NCBI GenBank assembly: GCA_905221605.1
Contig: CAJNDS010002435.1
Coordinates: 903,277 to 967,276 of the forward strand
Direction: 5' to 3'
DNA from: Symbiodinium natans
Lineage: Eukaryota > Sar > Dinophyceae > Suessiales > Symbiodiniaceae
Length of the DNA stretch: 64,000 bases
Shown here: positions 11,932 through 23,057 of the stretch, piece after piece
Layout: each line of letters opens with the position of its first letter
How positions within the stretch are numbered: the stretch's first letter is position 1
Notes under the pieces: generated by a model
Database searches by the model: none
What the model was told of the DNA's origin: nothing
Seen by the model: the letters and a program-made list of their open reading frames with translations, nothing else
Program-made: the position numbers and the translations under genes

Positions 11932-12543
11932 GAGATATTAATAAGAGCCGTTAAGGATTCAGTGCCCTCGGAGTCTCCCGAATGAACGGGGAACATGCAC
12001 CCGAAGTCGCACTCACTTGCTTACAATCATGATCGTGGCATGCGTGAGCCTCGCGTATATGGACTGGATTTGTGGGATTTGTGCTCTAAATACAGCAATT
12101 GAATGTTTAGCATACGTATGTTCAGAGGCATCTCTTCAAACGCTGCGGAATCTGGCCCAAAGCCCAGTTCAGTTTCACACCCCTTCGAGCTAGGTTGAGG
12201 GTTCGGGCTCCTCGCAGCATTGAGGAGCGTTCCACCAAGGTGCTTTGTTGAATTCCCACAAAACGTGACGCGACTTTCGTTTTGCAAACCCCAATATCAA
12301 GCAGAGGATCCCGTGATCACGGTGAGTTCCTCGCAAAAGACTCCGAGACATGCTTGACATTTTGAGCTCGATAACATCTGCTGCAATCTCGACCGTACTC
12401 TTCGGACCCAAGTTGCATTAAGCCACATGTACAATAGGCCATCACCCACCCTCGCACACACCACACTCCACACACCGCACAGAACCGCACCGCACAACAC
12501 ACACACACACACACAAGTTCCCTTTCAAGTTCGAATTGCTGCC

Positions 12544-12804
12544 ATGTCGCAGCCAAGCGCTGAGACCGGCCAGGCGGAGGTGGATGAGCAGGACACTTGC
12601 CGGACTTTTTTTGAGCGGAAGGATGTTTAGTGCTTCTGGTCAAAGTTTTCTGGCTGGTGGAATATTCCGTCCGGCAGAATGATTCATGTTGGCTCCTACC
12701 GTCCCCATTCCCGTCAGGATGATGGCATGATCCGTATCGTCGAATCGGAAACCCTCTTGCCGCCAGCATTTGCTTCCATGTGGCGTGCTGTGGCACAGAT
12801 GTAG
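12544..12804 (+). pseudogene. Intronless coding stretch with one internal TAG
   Basis: From ATG at 12,544 the frame is open for 86 codons to a TAG at 12,802, except for a single TAG at 12,628-12,630. Protein-like sequence lies on both sides (TGQAEVDEQD before, IRIVESETLLPPAFASMW after). It could be a decayed gene, two exons whose splice sites I cannot place, or true readthrough. A CA microsatellite lies just upstream at about 12,498-12,515. The family is unknown. Confidence 0.4.
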
Positions 12805-13145
12805 AAAAACTTTCGTTTGGAGAAAGTGTTGTTTGGTTCAGTGCACGGCCTGTCCTGGAATGGAAGTTGTTGTCACGAAGCATCATCTCCTGAGAATCCT
12901 TGATACTTGGCGTTCGGCCAGGCTTATTAAAGGCTTTGAAGGACAAACTTGCAATTATACGCTTCAGGAAATACAATCTGCATGTGCTACTAGTAAGCGA
13001 TTCGTAGTCACGGCAAGGACTTAGAAGCATCTGCAGAGGCGGATGTGGATGGGAGAAGGATTGAGAGAAGTGCATCTAAGGTAACGGAGTACTTTGTGAC
13101 GTGGAAATCCGCGTTGAGGCTTGCTGCCTGGCGTGCTTATGGCAA

Positions 13146-13236
13146 CTAGTGGCCAAGCGCCTCCTCGCGATATCCATTCACAGCATTCATCACAGGGTCG
13201 AGTAGCTGAGGCTCATTCAAAGCCCACCGAGTGGTC
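13146..13236 (-). CDS. Terminal exon, unrecognised
   Basis: An AG|G acceptor (GCCAG|GACCACTCGG) opens 29 codons and a TAG on the minus strand. The segment QLLDPVMNAVNGYREEALG reads as a helix. The upstream exons were not found. Confidence 0.4.
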
Positions 13237-13559
13237 CTGGCATCGTGTTCCGACTACATGAGAGTTGCTCGGCTGGCAGTTGGCAGTTTGCAATGTATGA
13301 GACATCGCGTGCTTTGAATATTGAACCTGCGGCTGGCTGCGGCTGCGCCCACATCCATTCATGGCGTCATGGCGTCACAGCCATTGCAATCATTGTAGCG
13401 CTTGAGATTATCGGGGCTCAGAGTCGACCAACCAGTAGGGAAAGGAAGCGGCAACTCGCAAACTGCCGACGTTGCTTTAGACAATCAAGTCTCTTCCGTT
13501 GGCGCTGTTATGCGCTGTTCTTTGTCAAGGTTTCTGCTAAATCCTTATGATGCTATATG

Positions 13560-14273
13560 CTATACTGACGCTTTTACTTCTGAGATCTCTTTCAGATGCT
13601 CTTCAACTTCACAAAGTCTAGTCTGTTCTTCACCTTCGCTCTCAATGGTATCCCACCTTTTTATGGTTTCCAGCAGCTCTAAAGGAATACATCCTGCAAA
13701 TGCCTTGTAAGTGATTTTTAATGGTCTATTTGCGTTGATCTTGGCTGTGACGGTGCACCAGAGCCAAGGCGCGATTCTGCATTGGCATGGCTGACAGCAA
13801 CTGTGAGTCGATGGACCTTCCCGATATGCCCGCCGCAGCACCTCCAGCCGAGATATGAGGGTCTTATCTTCCAGATGATTGCAGAGCCTGACATGAGAAT
13901 TGGGGCATATAGGGTCTGAAGGATCATTCTGAAGGACCATATGTGGAAGCATCTGTATATGCTGCTACGGGCCAAGCATTTCTGATCAAAGCACACAGGA
14001 GCATTCTGCCAGAGAACCTTCTGAGATCTATGTCTTGTTGTTGGGGTAGGACATGATAGGACTGTAGTCGGCATCAGGATCGGGTACTGTGCCTCAGTAC
14101 AGCTGCCTTTGAAGCTCCTGTTGGATGCCCGAAGCTTCGGCAAGGTCTCTCTCGCTCCCTTGGCCTCTTCCTTTCTTTCCCTTGTTTTCCTCTCTGTGAA
14201 CTGTGTGTTCCTCTCCAAGTTTCTGTGCTAGACTTATGTTTTGGTAGGCGTCCAAAAACTGCAGACCGGAGCC
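13560..14273 (-). CDS. Multi-exon gene encoding a charged coiled-coil-like protein
   Basis: A minus-strand exon at 14,101-14,273 contains LDAYQNISLAQKLGEEH, then a Lys/Glu/Gln-rich stretch. It ends CT|GTACTG and joins in phase to 13,887, where RLEVLRRAYRE follows. The last exon, 13,560-13,703, starts at AG|G and ends EEHLKEISEVKASV then TAG. Between them either a 17-codon exon at 13,741-13,790 is used, with 26 and 37 nt introns, or the 13,887 exon ends at a GC donor near 13,827. Both keep phase. Glu/Lys heptad-like spacing suggests coiled coil. Its first exon overlaps the start of the opposite BTB exon by a few bases. The function is unknown. Confidence 0.6.
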
Positions 14274-17200
14274 CTCGTGGAATGATTTTGTTCAATACCC
14301 CCTCGAATGCTGAGGCTTTCGAGGCAGTCCTGCAGCACATGTACACAGGTTCATGCCGCCCGGAGATGCAGCGATCACGCTTGGATGTCTAAAAGCAGGT
14401 TCTTTAAATTACTGTACTGCTCTCTTGAGGTTTCGGATGTCCGAGTTTGAGAAGGGCACTCTTGGAGCTAAAATCACTGGGCCGCAGGATGGCAGAGGCT
14501 TTGATGTTGCGGCGGTTCGCGTGGGGGCGAACGGGGCTGCCAGTTGTGAGGTTTTGAACCCTTTTGATATGATTTTGGAACGACCTCTCAAAAGTCCACT
14601 ATGTAGAAGCCGCTGAATCTGAGATTTGCAAAGGTGACCTGTCTTCGAGCAGCACTCTTTCTTCTGTTTGCTACATCTATTTAGATCGCTTCGAGTAGGT
14701 GCGTGCGGCCAGCAGTTTCACGGGATGGTGCCTCCGACTCTCTAGTTTGTAAGACTCGATTGCACCATGCTGCACCCCCTCTTTGGCCATCAATACATCG
14801 TGCGCTCCGCGTAAGGAAGTGCAGAAGATGGTAGAAGTGTATTTTGTTATGAGGTGTCTGTGAGCCTCTGCATGCTATGGACCCTCAGCCCAGCTCAAGG
14901 CCTGATTCCGGAGGACCTGCTGGTTCATGTCCTCGAGGCGAATGCCGCATTGTCTGGGGACCTGCGCAGGGTTAGGAGTTTTGAGAGCCAGCACGTTTCG
15001 AGCAGCTTGGAACGATAATGGTCTCGGGCTTGCGGCAGCGCACTCCCCCAAGAAGCAAAGATGTCGGCTTGTCCTCCTGCCTAGAGGCGGCCTCGCGACT
15101 GCAGTACTTGAGACTGTTGGAGCTGACCTGGCACGTTGCAGAGGCCGGTCGAGGGAACACTGCTCGACCATCCCAGAGAAGGCCCTGTGATCCCAGAGTG
15201 AGGCAGAAACAAAAACCTCCAGAATCCAATCCAAATTAGAAGGTAAAAAAACCGCTTTAGATCCGCTCCCAGAAGTTGGACAAGTGAAACAGTGAAACCC
15301 ATAAAGAAGCTAACGCCCCCAGGAGCGGCTGTCTCCCAAAAACTGCCTCCGAATTTGGGAAGTGGCCGACCGCCTCTCCCTGACAAAGTTGCTGAATGCG
15401 CCCCGGCCCATGGCATCGGGCTCCTCAGGTCTTTGGCAGTTTCAATCAATAGGCTCAATAGGTCCTTTATTCGGGGTTGTGAAGTTTTGGGCCCCGAAAG
15501 GGACTTCAGGGCTCATGCAGGGCCGTATAAGGGCTTTATGGAGTTTCGGGGTTGAGGTTTTGGCCTGAGGGTTTGGGTCTCGAGGATTCATGAGCAACCA
15601 GGAAAGCGTGAGCGTGAGCGTCTTGGGAGAAACCGCAGCTGACAGCAGAGGCTGCAAAGCTCATGTGCATCGGCAACTTCGAGGACATCGCGGAAGGTTC
15701 GGAGTTCCTCACGACACTTGGGCTGCAAGAGGGATGCTGCTCAACTATTCCACTACTCATTACTGTGGCACATGGGTTTGTCTGCTGGCAAAAGTGCATG
15801 GTTGCAGCGTCCAAGATTTTATCTTCTGCTTAGGGTATTTGGGTCTTGCTCCAAGTACATCGCGCAGCGCACACGGTCTTGGTGCGAAGCTGTGCTTCCA
15901 CCCTACGTCCCGCACGCATTGTGCTCGTATAGTCACGTCCCCGCCTCGATCCCGCAAGCCGGACGCATAGTCCCCTTGTAGCCTGTAACAGGCGAGGATT
16001 CGTGAGAGGCCAGGTCCGTGCCTATGGAGGGGCATCGGCCCCGATTTAGGGCACTGGGGGTTCCTGCCACGATGGGGCCCAGCCAAATCAAAAGGTCCAC
16101 ACTAGACCGAATGATACCGAGAAAGCAGCGCCCGGCAAGTTTTCAGATTGCGGCTCTGAAGAACTCAGCTTTGAGCTACGGCTGGGATGGGCCTCATGAT
16201 CGAGACCTTTTGTCGACGTTGATCTCCACGTTCTTCTCCAGCAAGCCGGCTTCTGGAATGGTCTTTAGAGAAGAGCATGGGGCCCGAAGATCTGGCCGTT
16301 TTGTTGAAAGGCCTCTTCTTGGCGTCTAAACACATTCGCAGTCCTGCACAATGCTGCCGCCCGTCGACCCAGATCCAAGTTTGCTTCCTGATCTGCAAGG
16401 GCCAGCCGCTCTTAGCTTCGTCGGTAACCTCAGACATACTCGCACTTGCTGTGTGGATGATTTTCCTCATCTGAAGACCGCGCAAGCATTTCGATGTGGC
16501 CGTTGCCGCCCCTGTGATAGGGTTAAAGCCCGCAACTATCACGAGAATTCCAGCGCCTCGAGTCTTTTAAGCCGACGTTTCGAGGATGAGTGCCGATCGA
16601 CTATTATTGCTGCTCGGGGAAGACGACCTCAACATCAGCAAGGAGGAGGCCATCAGCAAGGGCCTGCAGGAAGTTCCATCCCGGGGTTTGAATTGGGGTT
16701 TTCAAAATTTGGAGTGGAGGAGTATGCCATCCAGGTCAACCCTCTGTCAGCTATAGGCTCAACATCCAGCAAAAAGACCACGAGCATGAACTGTTCGTGA
16801 CACCTGGTTCCATGCGCGGGCATGCTCGTTCTGTTGGGCTGTTGGGGTTTTGCCTGATATGCTGCCTAGGTTGTGCGAATCCGAATCTGGGGTTTAAGAA
16901 CAAGGAGCAAGCCCTGCACATGTGGCTCTCTCATCGTTTCGTGCCATTTCTATGGGCCGCAGAGCTGGTTCCGAAAGGGGCCAGTACAAGGGGCATCTAC
17001 ACATCCTCTGAAGGGCTCACGTGGGCGTGTCCCCGTATCACTATTTGCATTCCCGCAGGTTGTCTTCGAGGCGGTGCGACGCTGGGTGAACGCCCAGGTA
17101 GACCTGCCGCCGCACCTCGTAATACCGTTGATTGCAGATTCTGGTGAGGGTTGGGAATTGGCAACTGCTGAGTTTCCTGAGTACGTGTTTTAGTGACTGA

Positions 17201-17710
17201 GACTGAGGATTATATGAGTCTAGGCAAGGGAAGCGAATTATTCGGACATCATGCATATTCGAGCGGTTGCTTCGGCGATGTCCGAGGTCAAGGCAAAGTA
17301 CGGCTCGATGTGGAAACAAGAAGCTTAACACGCCATGTTGTTTGGGCAGCATCGTGACTTGGGTGGGGGCGTGGGTGGTGGATGTTCTTTGGTTGGCGGT
17401 GGTGTGAACAGCCCAGCTAGCATGCATGTTTCCCCCTGTGTGTGTGTATGTACGACGCGCGTGATTGTGTGTGTGTGTGTGTGTGTTTCGTGTGCGTGTG
17501 CCTTCACTCGCCTGTGTGCGTGCGTGTTGAATTGTTCATGCGGGTCAACTGGCTTTGCGTCCTTTGGGGGTGAAGCGTGTGTTATGTTGATTGGACGAGG
17601 GTGTTGTCATTCTGAGGCAGAAGCTCTTCGAGCTGTTCTCCAAGGTTCGCTTCCCGATCATGTCCAAGAACTTTGTCACGGAGATCGTGCGGGCGGACCC
17701 GTTGATGTCG
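14265..17710 (+). CDS. BTB-BACK domain protein, partial, eight exons
   Basis: Proposed exons are 14,265-14,348, 14,900-14,937, 15,087-15,143, 15,323-15,397, 15,639-15,712, 16,585-16,648, 17,059-17,097 and 17,600-17,710; every junction keeps phase. The peptide begins inside a BTB/POZ fold (AFEAVLQHMYTG, then PEDLLVHVLEAASRLQ), passes through LSPKNCLRIWEVADRL, and gives a clear BACK domain: NFEDIAEGSEFL, MSADRLLLLLGEDDLNIS, VVFEAVRRWV, VRFPIMS and EIVRADPLMS. BTB-BACK proteins often act as dimeric substrate adaptors for Cullin-3 ubiquitin ligases; that role is inferred from the family. Donors read GT, GC, GC, GC, GA, GC, GT, GC. The BTB N-terminus and anything after BACK were not located with certainty. 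Kelch repeats were not seen. Confidence 0.8.
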
Positions 17711-17942
17711 GCGCCACGTCCGAATTCCAGGAGTCATACTGCTTCTCACTATAGTGAGCTATACCGTGAGCTGGAGTAGCCTTTGCACCCTGCCGACAAC
17801 GTCACAGCCACATGGAGTGAGGCTCCAGGTCTTTTTCCTTTTCATCGTGCCTAGATTGAATCATTCAATGTAGGCAACCTGTTCTTCAACCTTTTTCTTA
17901 AATACTTGTTGCCTGCACACCAAAAACCTTGCCGAAGCTAAG

Positions 17943-18040
17943 CGGCTGAGCGCTGCCTTGGCATCTGTCGAGGTGCCCGAAGCACTTCAAGCCCTCTTAG
18001 ATGGGATGCAAGACTCCCGGCTGAAGCAATGGGACTTACG
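17943..18040 (+). CDS. Possible further exon of the BTB-BACK gene
   Basis: After an AG at 17,942 a frame reads ALASVEVPEALQALLDGMQD, an amphipathic helix. The 3' end is not defined. It lies 230 bp past the BACK-domain exon on the same strand, so it may belong to that gene. Confidence 0.4.
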
Positions 18041-18958
18041 GATGACAGATGTGAAGAGGGATTTGTCACACAGATTTTCAGTTGTGGTTGCCTTTTTGTG
18101 GCGTGTGTCCTGCCTTGGGCTTGGTACGGTCCGCAACCTGTTCTACCTGCCATGCTCTCGATGTCCGAGAAGAGTCCAACGTAAGCTTCGCTTTATTCAT
18201 GCAATCGATCCCCAACTGCAATCATTGAGCAAGAAGCCCGAAAACCCGCAGAGGACGGCAACTATCGCGTGGACACGCAGCGCACTCGACAAAGAAGGCG
18301 TCTTAAGTTCGACAGCTCGCGGGTCGTCGGGATCCTTGGTGACGCAACATTTCATGGGGGGATGATAGTGTTTTGCAGCAGCCGGACAATTGAAAGACCG
18401 TAGACCCTTATCATGTCTTCAAGGGATTGTACTCATTGTACTCCAGTTCACGTCAGCCAATGCTGTTGTGAGAATGAGATTCATGCAACAATGGCTCCTG
18501 CTGACCTGGTACGCGTCCTAGAAGCAAGCTTGTGAAAGTACCGTGGGTGCCGAGGCACTTCAGGTTGTACGTATAGAGTATCATGGGACGTCAATTAATG
18601 AAACTCTACGCAGATGCGGGCCAACGTACGCACCAGTGATTGCAAGGAATTCAATTGAGTTCCTGTGCAACGGCTCGCTCGTACGAAGCCTTCGTGACTC
18701 AGCTTGCTATTTAGCGGGAGGGCTGCTGTTGGGGGCATCTGCTCGTTGTCACGCTGTACGATGGTGGCCGTCATTTCAATTCATTTGTGCCTGTGCTTGT
18801 CAGGCACTTCATGTAGCCGTTGACCACTGAGGGTTGCAGGGGTCCTTTCAAAGCGTCTTTTGCAGGAGTTGCGCTGTGGTTTCCTGATGAGTGTGGACAT
18901 GTGTGGACACCACCTGCAAGACGTCTCAAGCCCCAAGCATTCCCAAAGACTGAAGCAG
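18041..18958. other. Probable intron or intergenic DNA
   Basis: I see no exon here with both a convincing frame and splice sites. Plus-strand exons resume at 18,959. Confidence 0.4.
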
Positions 18959-19035
18959 GGGACGCGCGGTCCTTCGCAGTGGCGGCACAGCCCCTGTCGC
19001 CGGACGGCGGCAGCTTTTATGCCCTTTGGCTGCTG
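18959..19035 (+). CDS. Exon candidate, beta-rich segment
   Basis: An AG|G acceptor and a CTG|GTGTAG donor enclose SFAVAAQPLSPDGGSFYALW. The strand/turn pattern would suit a beta-propeller or lectin-like fold, but that is a guess. Confidence 0.35.
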
Positions 19036-20083
19036 GTGTAGGGGTAGGGCGGTAGCCTAGTTATTTCTAGTGGAAGATGCGCACTAGGCACGGTAGCATC
19101 TTCGACTTGAGTCGAGGCTTGCCTCACATGGTATACCGGGAGCATCGTCTACATTGGTGTCGCGACTGCGCCTGACAACTTGAATTCCTGGCAGGCCCGC
19201 GTCTGCCCGCGTCTGTGAGTCATCCAGCGGCTCAGTAGTTCTCTCTCGACTTGCAGCTAAGTTAAGGCAATTAAGGCTGCTTTGAATGTTGAAGCACCCT
19301 TGACACACCAATATTCAGCCCTCCTGAGGCTACTCGATCAGTGTCTAACTACGCCGGTGGAAAGAGTGTCTGAAATGCCCCACCCCGTGCCGAACATCTT
19401 CTCATATCCGTCAACCCGAAGACCTCCAGAGGCATGGGTGTGGAATCCTTCTCATCCGCAGTTCTGCCGGCACCGAGGGGGGAACATGGAGTGCCGAGCC
19501 GCAAGTGCAGCCATGGCTTGGGGGTTTCCCAGCTTCAGGGCATCGAACTAGATCGGATTGTACATTTGAGCAGTATTTCCTTCTTAGAACCTGTATGTAA
19601 TCGTTCCGTTCGAATCATTTACAAGTTGTGCAGCATCTTCTTGACTTTTGGCAAATCCCTGGTTTCATGTTCATGACCCAAGGCGGATCATTTTGGGATG
19701 TGGGGACATTTCCTGTTTTCCTAACATCAGCTTCAGCAAAGTGTCCTCGCACCCTACGACCCTACACGACATCATTTCAAGGCTTGGACACTCCCGGAGT
19801 TGCAACACTCCCAACAGCTACGTGCCGACTGATCCAAAATGCACCCCGAAAATTCCAGACAACCACCGACCCCGAACCCAGCAAAAGTTGAATGGAAGAA
19901 GTGGTCTTACAACTCCCTTCTGGGGAGGAGTTTGACCTGTAAGCTGGTCTTTCGTTGTTGCATTTAACTTGTGCGGGGAGATATTTTCTAGATTGCTATA
20001 CTATTGTACTGTTGTATTCGTAGTCTAGCATATATGAGTATACTAGTGTATCCTGGTACACTGCAGTATTCTGCGTCATTTTC
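19036..20083. other. No supported gene
   Basis: Only short overlapping frames occur, without paired splice signals. This could be intron of a plus-strand gene running from 14 to 21 kb. Confidence 0.4.
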
Positions 20084-20210
20084 CAAGCCCAGAACCAGCC
20101 GCGCGAGGCGAAGCACCAACTTCGGCTCGATGAAGGTGGCCCAAGGTGATGTGATTGGTGTCCTGCGCCAGGGCAACACCCTCATCTTCAGCCCCCTTGG
20201 AGGCAACTAA
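20084..20210 (+). CDS. Possible SPRY-like fragment
   Basis: The frame reads KVAQGDVIGVLRQGNTLIF, which resembles the GDVIG-x-L strand and the following F of SPRY domains. It ends in TAA 18 bases after that word. A complete domain is not visible, so this is a weak call. Confidence 0.25.
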
Positions 20211-20530
20211 TTCTAAGCCTTTGGCCTTAGCCTTTTGGTGCCGAAACACGCCTTGGGGTCTGTGTGTTTTGCCGGGGGGGGAGGGGGGGGGTGGCGCATT
20301 TTGAAAAAAGAGCGTTTCGAAATGCCACATGAACCCAACTGCAGCCAAAGACTCAGACCCAAGGCCACAATGGCAAGCTCGTTTGCCGCGGCAAGGCCAT
20401 GGTTTGATTTCAGTGTTGAAAGCTTCGGTAGCGGGAGTCTCTTAGAGGAGCATCAGGCTTCTGAGCTTTGTGGTTTGGTTGTCTGTGTTGTTATATTGCA
20501 ACAGGGAACTCCCTCAACCCTACTATGCAG

Positions 20531-20664
20531 GTTGATTCACCAGCCCTCCACAAAGACCCATCTGTCGCGCCACGCGAGGACCAGTCCTCCCACGTCATGG
20601 CAGCGGACTTGGAGGATGAGGTCTTCCCTTGCCTAGGCTCCGCTGAGAGATTAGACGGGAACTT
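20531..20664 (+). CDS. Internal exon, acidic segment
   Basis: The acceptor TATGCAG|GTTGAT and donor ACTT|GTAAGAG are both good. The 134 nt frame reads through DPSVAPREDQSSHVMAADLE and is acidic and probably flexible. It lies on the same strand as the BTB-BACK gene, 2.8 kb beyond its last sure exon. The family is unknown. Confidence 0.55.
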
Positions 20665-21194
20665 GTAAGAGTTTCTCATGGCGCAGTGATCCTCACAAGA
20701 CGGTCCTGCTTATTGTGTAGAAGTACACAACCAGGTTTGGACATCATCATACAATGAGCTCCTCCAGTTGACTCAGTTGCGCATCTTGTCCAGGCTTTTG
20801 GGCATCCAACGTCCAGTGGGAGGTCATTCGGCCCCCGGATCCGCGTATTCCAGCTGTGCGCTGGCCCTAACACACAAAGTGTCAGAGAATCAATCCGCAA
20901 AAGAGAGAAGCAAAAGGATGCTTCTGGCCCTCGGGCTTCTGAAGCACGGAACGAATCGAAAGCCATCCATTCCTACATGTCGATACAACCAGAGGGCAGA
21001 TGTAAGATTTCAGATTGATCAGATTGATTCTCCGAGACTCAGAGGGCTTCAGTGGCTTTTACACGCCCCGACTGCTCCGCTCCAGTGGACAGGCCCAGGA
21101 GCATGGGCAGTTCGGAGCTTTGCGGAAAACATGCTCCCAATGGGTTTCTGTGACTCGAGAAAGCAAAGCTTCTGTGCATGGCACATGGCCGTGA

Positions 21195-21530
21195 CTTGTT
21201 CCTATTGATATTTGGAGCCCGCTTGTTCGGCCCGGACTTGAAATGAAGGTCGTAAACTGCCCCCGCACACAAGGAGGGAGTTTCAAGCCCCCCCTGCATC
21301 GAATGCACATTGTCTTCAAGTCCGCCAGTGGTCTCGCGACCCACGGCCGTTTCCCGGAGGAGTGGCGTTTTGCCGCCAAGAGTCGGGCCCTGCGCTAGTG
21401 TTCGGCCGAGCGGCATAAGTTGAAAGTAGATCCTCAGGAAGACAGGGAGGGATTTGTTCAGGCGCGCTTGAAGTGGTGTACCCATCATACTTTGCAGTTG
21501 AAGCTTGTCAAGAGCCAGGGGGAGAATTGA
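21195..21530 (+). pseudogene. Intronless coding relic with one internal TAG
   Basis: After a TGA at 21,192 the frame stays open for 111 codons to TGA at 21,528, except for TAG at 21,396-21,398. Both sides look coding: FPEEWRFAAKSRALR before, then HKLKVDPQEDREGFVQARLK after. The first ATG is at 21,243. A longer minus-strand frame over the same bases looks like its shadow. A processed gene copy with one nonsense change fits best. A 24 nt GC-AG intron ending at the TAG is possible. Confidence 0.5.
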
Positions 21531-22144
21531 GCAACACTCTTTGTCTTGTGAGTCTTGTGGATGTAGTTCCGCTTGAAGCAAAAGCAGCTAAGCTTAATGC
21601 AGAGTATACCCGCCATGCAAGGGGGCTAGATCACGATCACAAGTAAGTGCCATGCTGACTACCAAGCTACACATCTTCAGTCTTCTCCGGAATCTTGCAT
21701 AGAGTTCACGGCTGAGTCAGGATTCCCTCCTCTCCGAGAGGCTCCACGAGCATAGTGTGCCGGGGGGTCTCTCGGAGAAGGGCAGTACAGCATCTTCCCA
21801 CCACGGGGATCCATGACCACCCGAAGCTGCAAGAAAACGCCCTCTCTTTCACTCATATTAGGGACTTGCTGAACCCGGAGCCACATAATTACAGCCCAAA
21901 GCCTGCAAAGGCCAACTGCGAATGCGGCTTAAGATCTGAAAGGCTTGCGGTCAAAAGCCCCTATCATGCGGAAGCACTCGGCGGAAGCACTCGAAGCTGT
22001 GGCGCAAGCGTCGAGGTGGTGAGGCATCCTGCCATACTTGAGTGTCATAATTCTAGCTGTACAAGTGCTTCGTGCGTTACTTAGAGACTGTGGCTTCGGT
22101 ACCTAGCCCGGCATCATGAAAGCCACGGAGCAACGCTTACGCCT
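21531..22144. other. No supported gene
   Basis: Short frames only, with no paired splice sites seen. Confidence 0.4.
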
Positions 22145-23053
22145 TCAGCCAGATTCGGCGTATACGCGCACAAAATCCTGAGGTCCAAAGCTACAAGCCA
22201 GTAGCTTTGATGGTAAAGCAGCCTGACCACGGTCGTGATCCATCCAAGCCATTGGACATAAGCAGGAGCAATTATTCAGTGCTCGGGCCTTTGACTTTTG
22301 ACATAGGCAGATGACTTGGCTGTACGGGGCCAGACCCTGTGGATATCTGCGAGAAAGCAGCTGAAATACCATTAACCATAAAAGCCACAGAACACAGCAA
22401 GCTGTATGGCTTACATGTCTGCACATTACCACGTTGACCTTCGGGAGAATGAGGCGTGGATCAATAAGGCAAGGACTGTACGGTGCCAATGAAGCCCGCG
22501 CCGTCGTTGTCGGTTGTTGCGCTGCACAGGCCTCCTCCTCGTTCCTCGACCTTCCGCACCAATGGTAGGCTTTTGGCAGACAAAGGAAGCCCCTGAAGGG
22601 CCTTTTCAGGCCTTCAATGCACTCGGGTGCTGCACTGCTTAAAGTTTCTGCGCAGTAGCCCAGAGCCAACCTAAGCTCCACCCCAACCAGGCTCGCGGGC
22701 TGCCCTTTGCTTCCAGAATGCAACCCTAAAGGGATCGGGGCCTTTGCAGCGCAACAGCTGCGGTGAGTTGACGGCTTCATGCCACACGCAGGCACAGGCT
22801 CGACCCAAAAGGCATGCAATCCAGATGATTGATGATTGACTTCATGATTCTGAGGTTCTTTCGGTTGGTACTTGTAGTAGTTTGTAGATGTCCGACGCCG
22901 GGACCCGGTTACGTAGAGGCCTTGATTCATGTGCTCTGCCACAGGCTGTAGCCGAAATTCGCCGAACAGGGAGTCGCTGGGCAAGCTACCACCAGCAGAG
23001 CTGACGCAAAAAAAAAGAGGTCGCTGGGTGTTGATTTCTGCATGTGGGGTCAC
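22145..23053 (-). CDS. Long ORF, 302 codons, unrecognised
   Basis: At this base composition a 302-codon frame is unlikely by chance. It is unbroken on the minus strand and has one hydrophobic stretch (CCVLWLLWLMVFQLL) that could span a membrane. Cys, Ser and Pro are frequent and no family motif is seen. It may be a real single-exon gene, a retroposed relic or a chance frame. The ATG is at 23,053. A plus-strand exon begins five bases beyond it. Confidence 0.35.
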   Translation of the reverse strand: MTPHAEINTQRPLFFCVSSAGGSLPSDSLFGEFRLQPVAEHMNQGLYVTGSRRRTSTNYYKYQPKEPQNHEVNHQSSGLHAFWVEPVPACGMKPSTHRSCCAAKAPIPLGLHSGSKGQPASLVGVELRLALGYCAETLSSAAPECIEGLKRPFRGFLCLPKAYHWCGRSRNEEEACAAQQPTTTARASLAPYSPCLIDPRLILPKVNVVMCRHVSHTACCVLWLLWLMVFQLLSRRYPQGLAPYSQVICLCQKSKARALNNCSCLCPMAWMDHDRGQAALPSKLLACSFGPQDFVRVYAESG

Positions 23054-23057
23054 AGAG

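Noticed and set aside
12317-13075. 252-codon minus-strand ORF
   Set aside because: It runs through a CA microsatellite and opposes a more protein-like plus frame; no splice or domain support.
21039-21581. 180-codon minus-strand ORF
   Set aside because: The plus strand over the same bases reads more like protein and is nearly unbroken, so this looks like its shadow.
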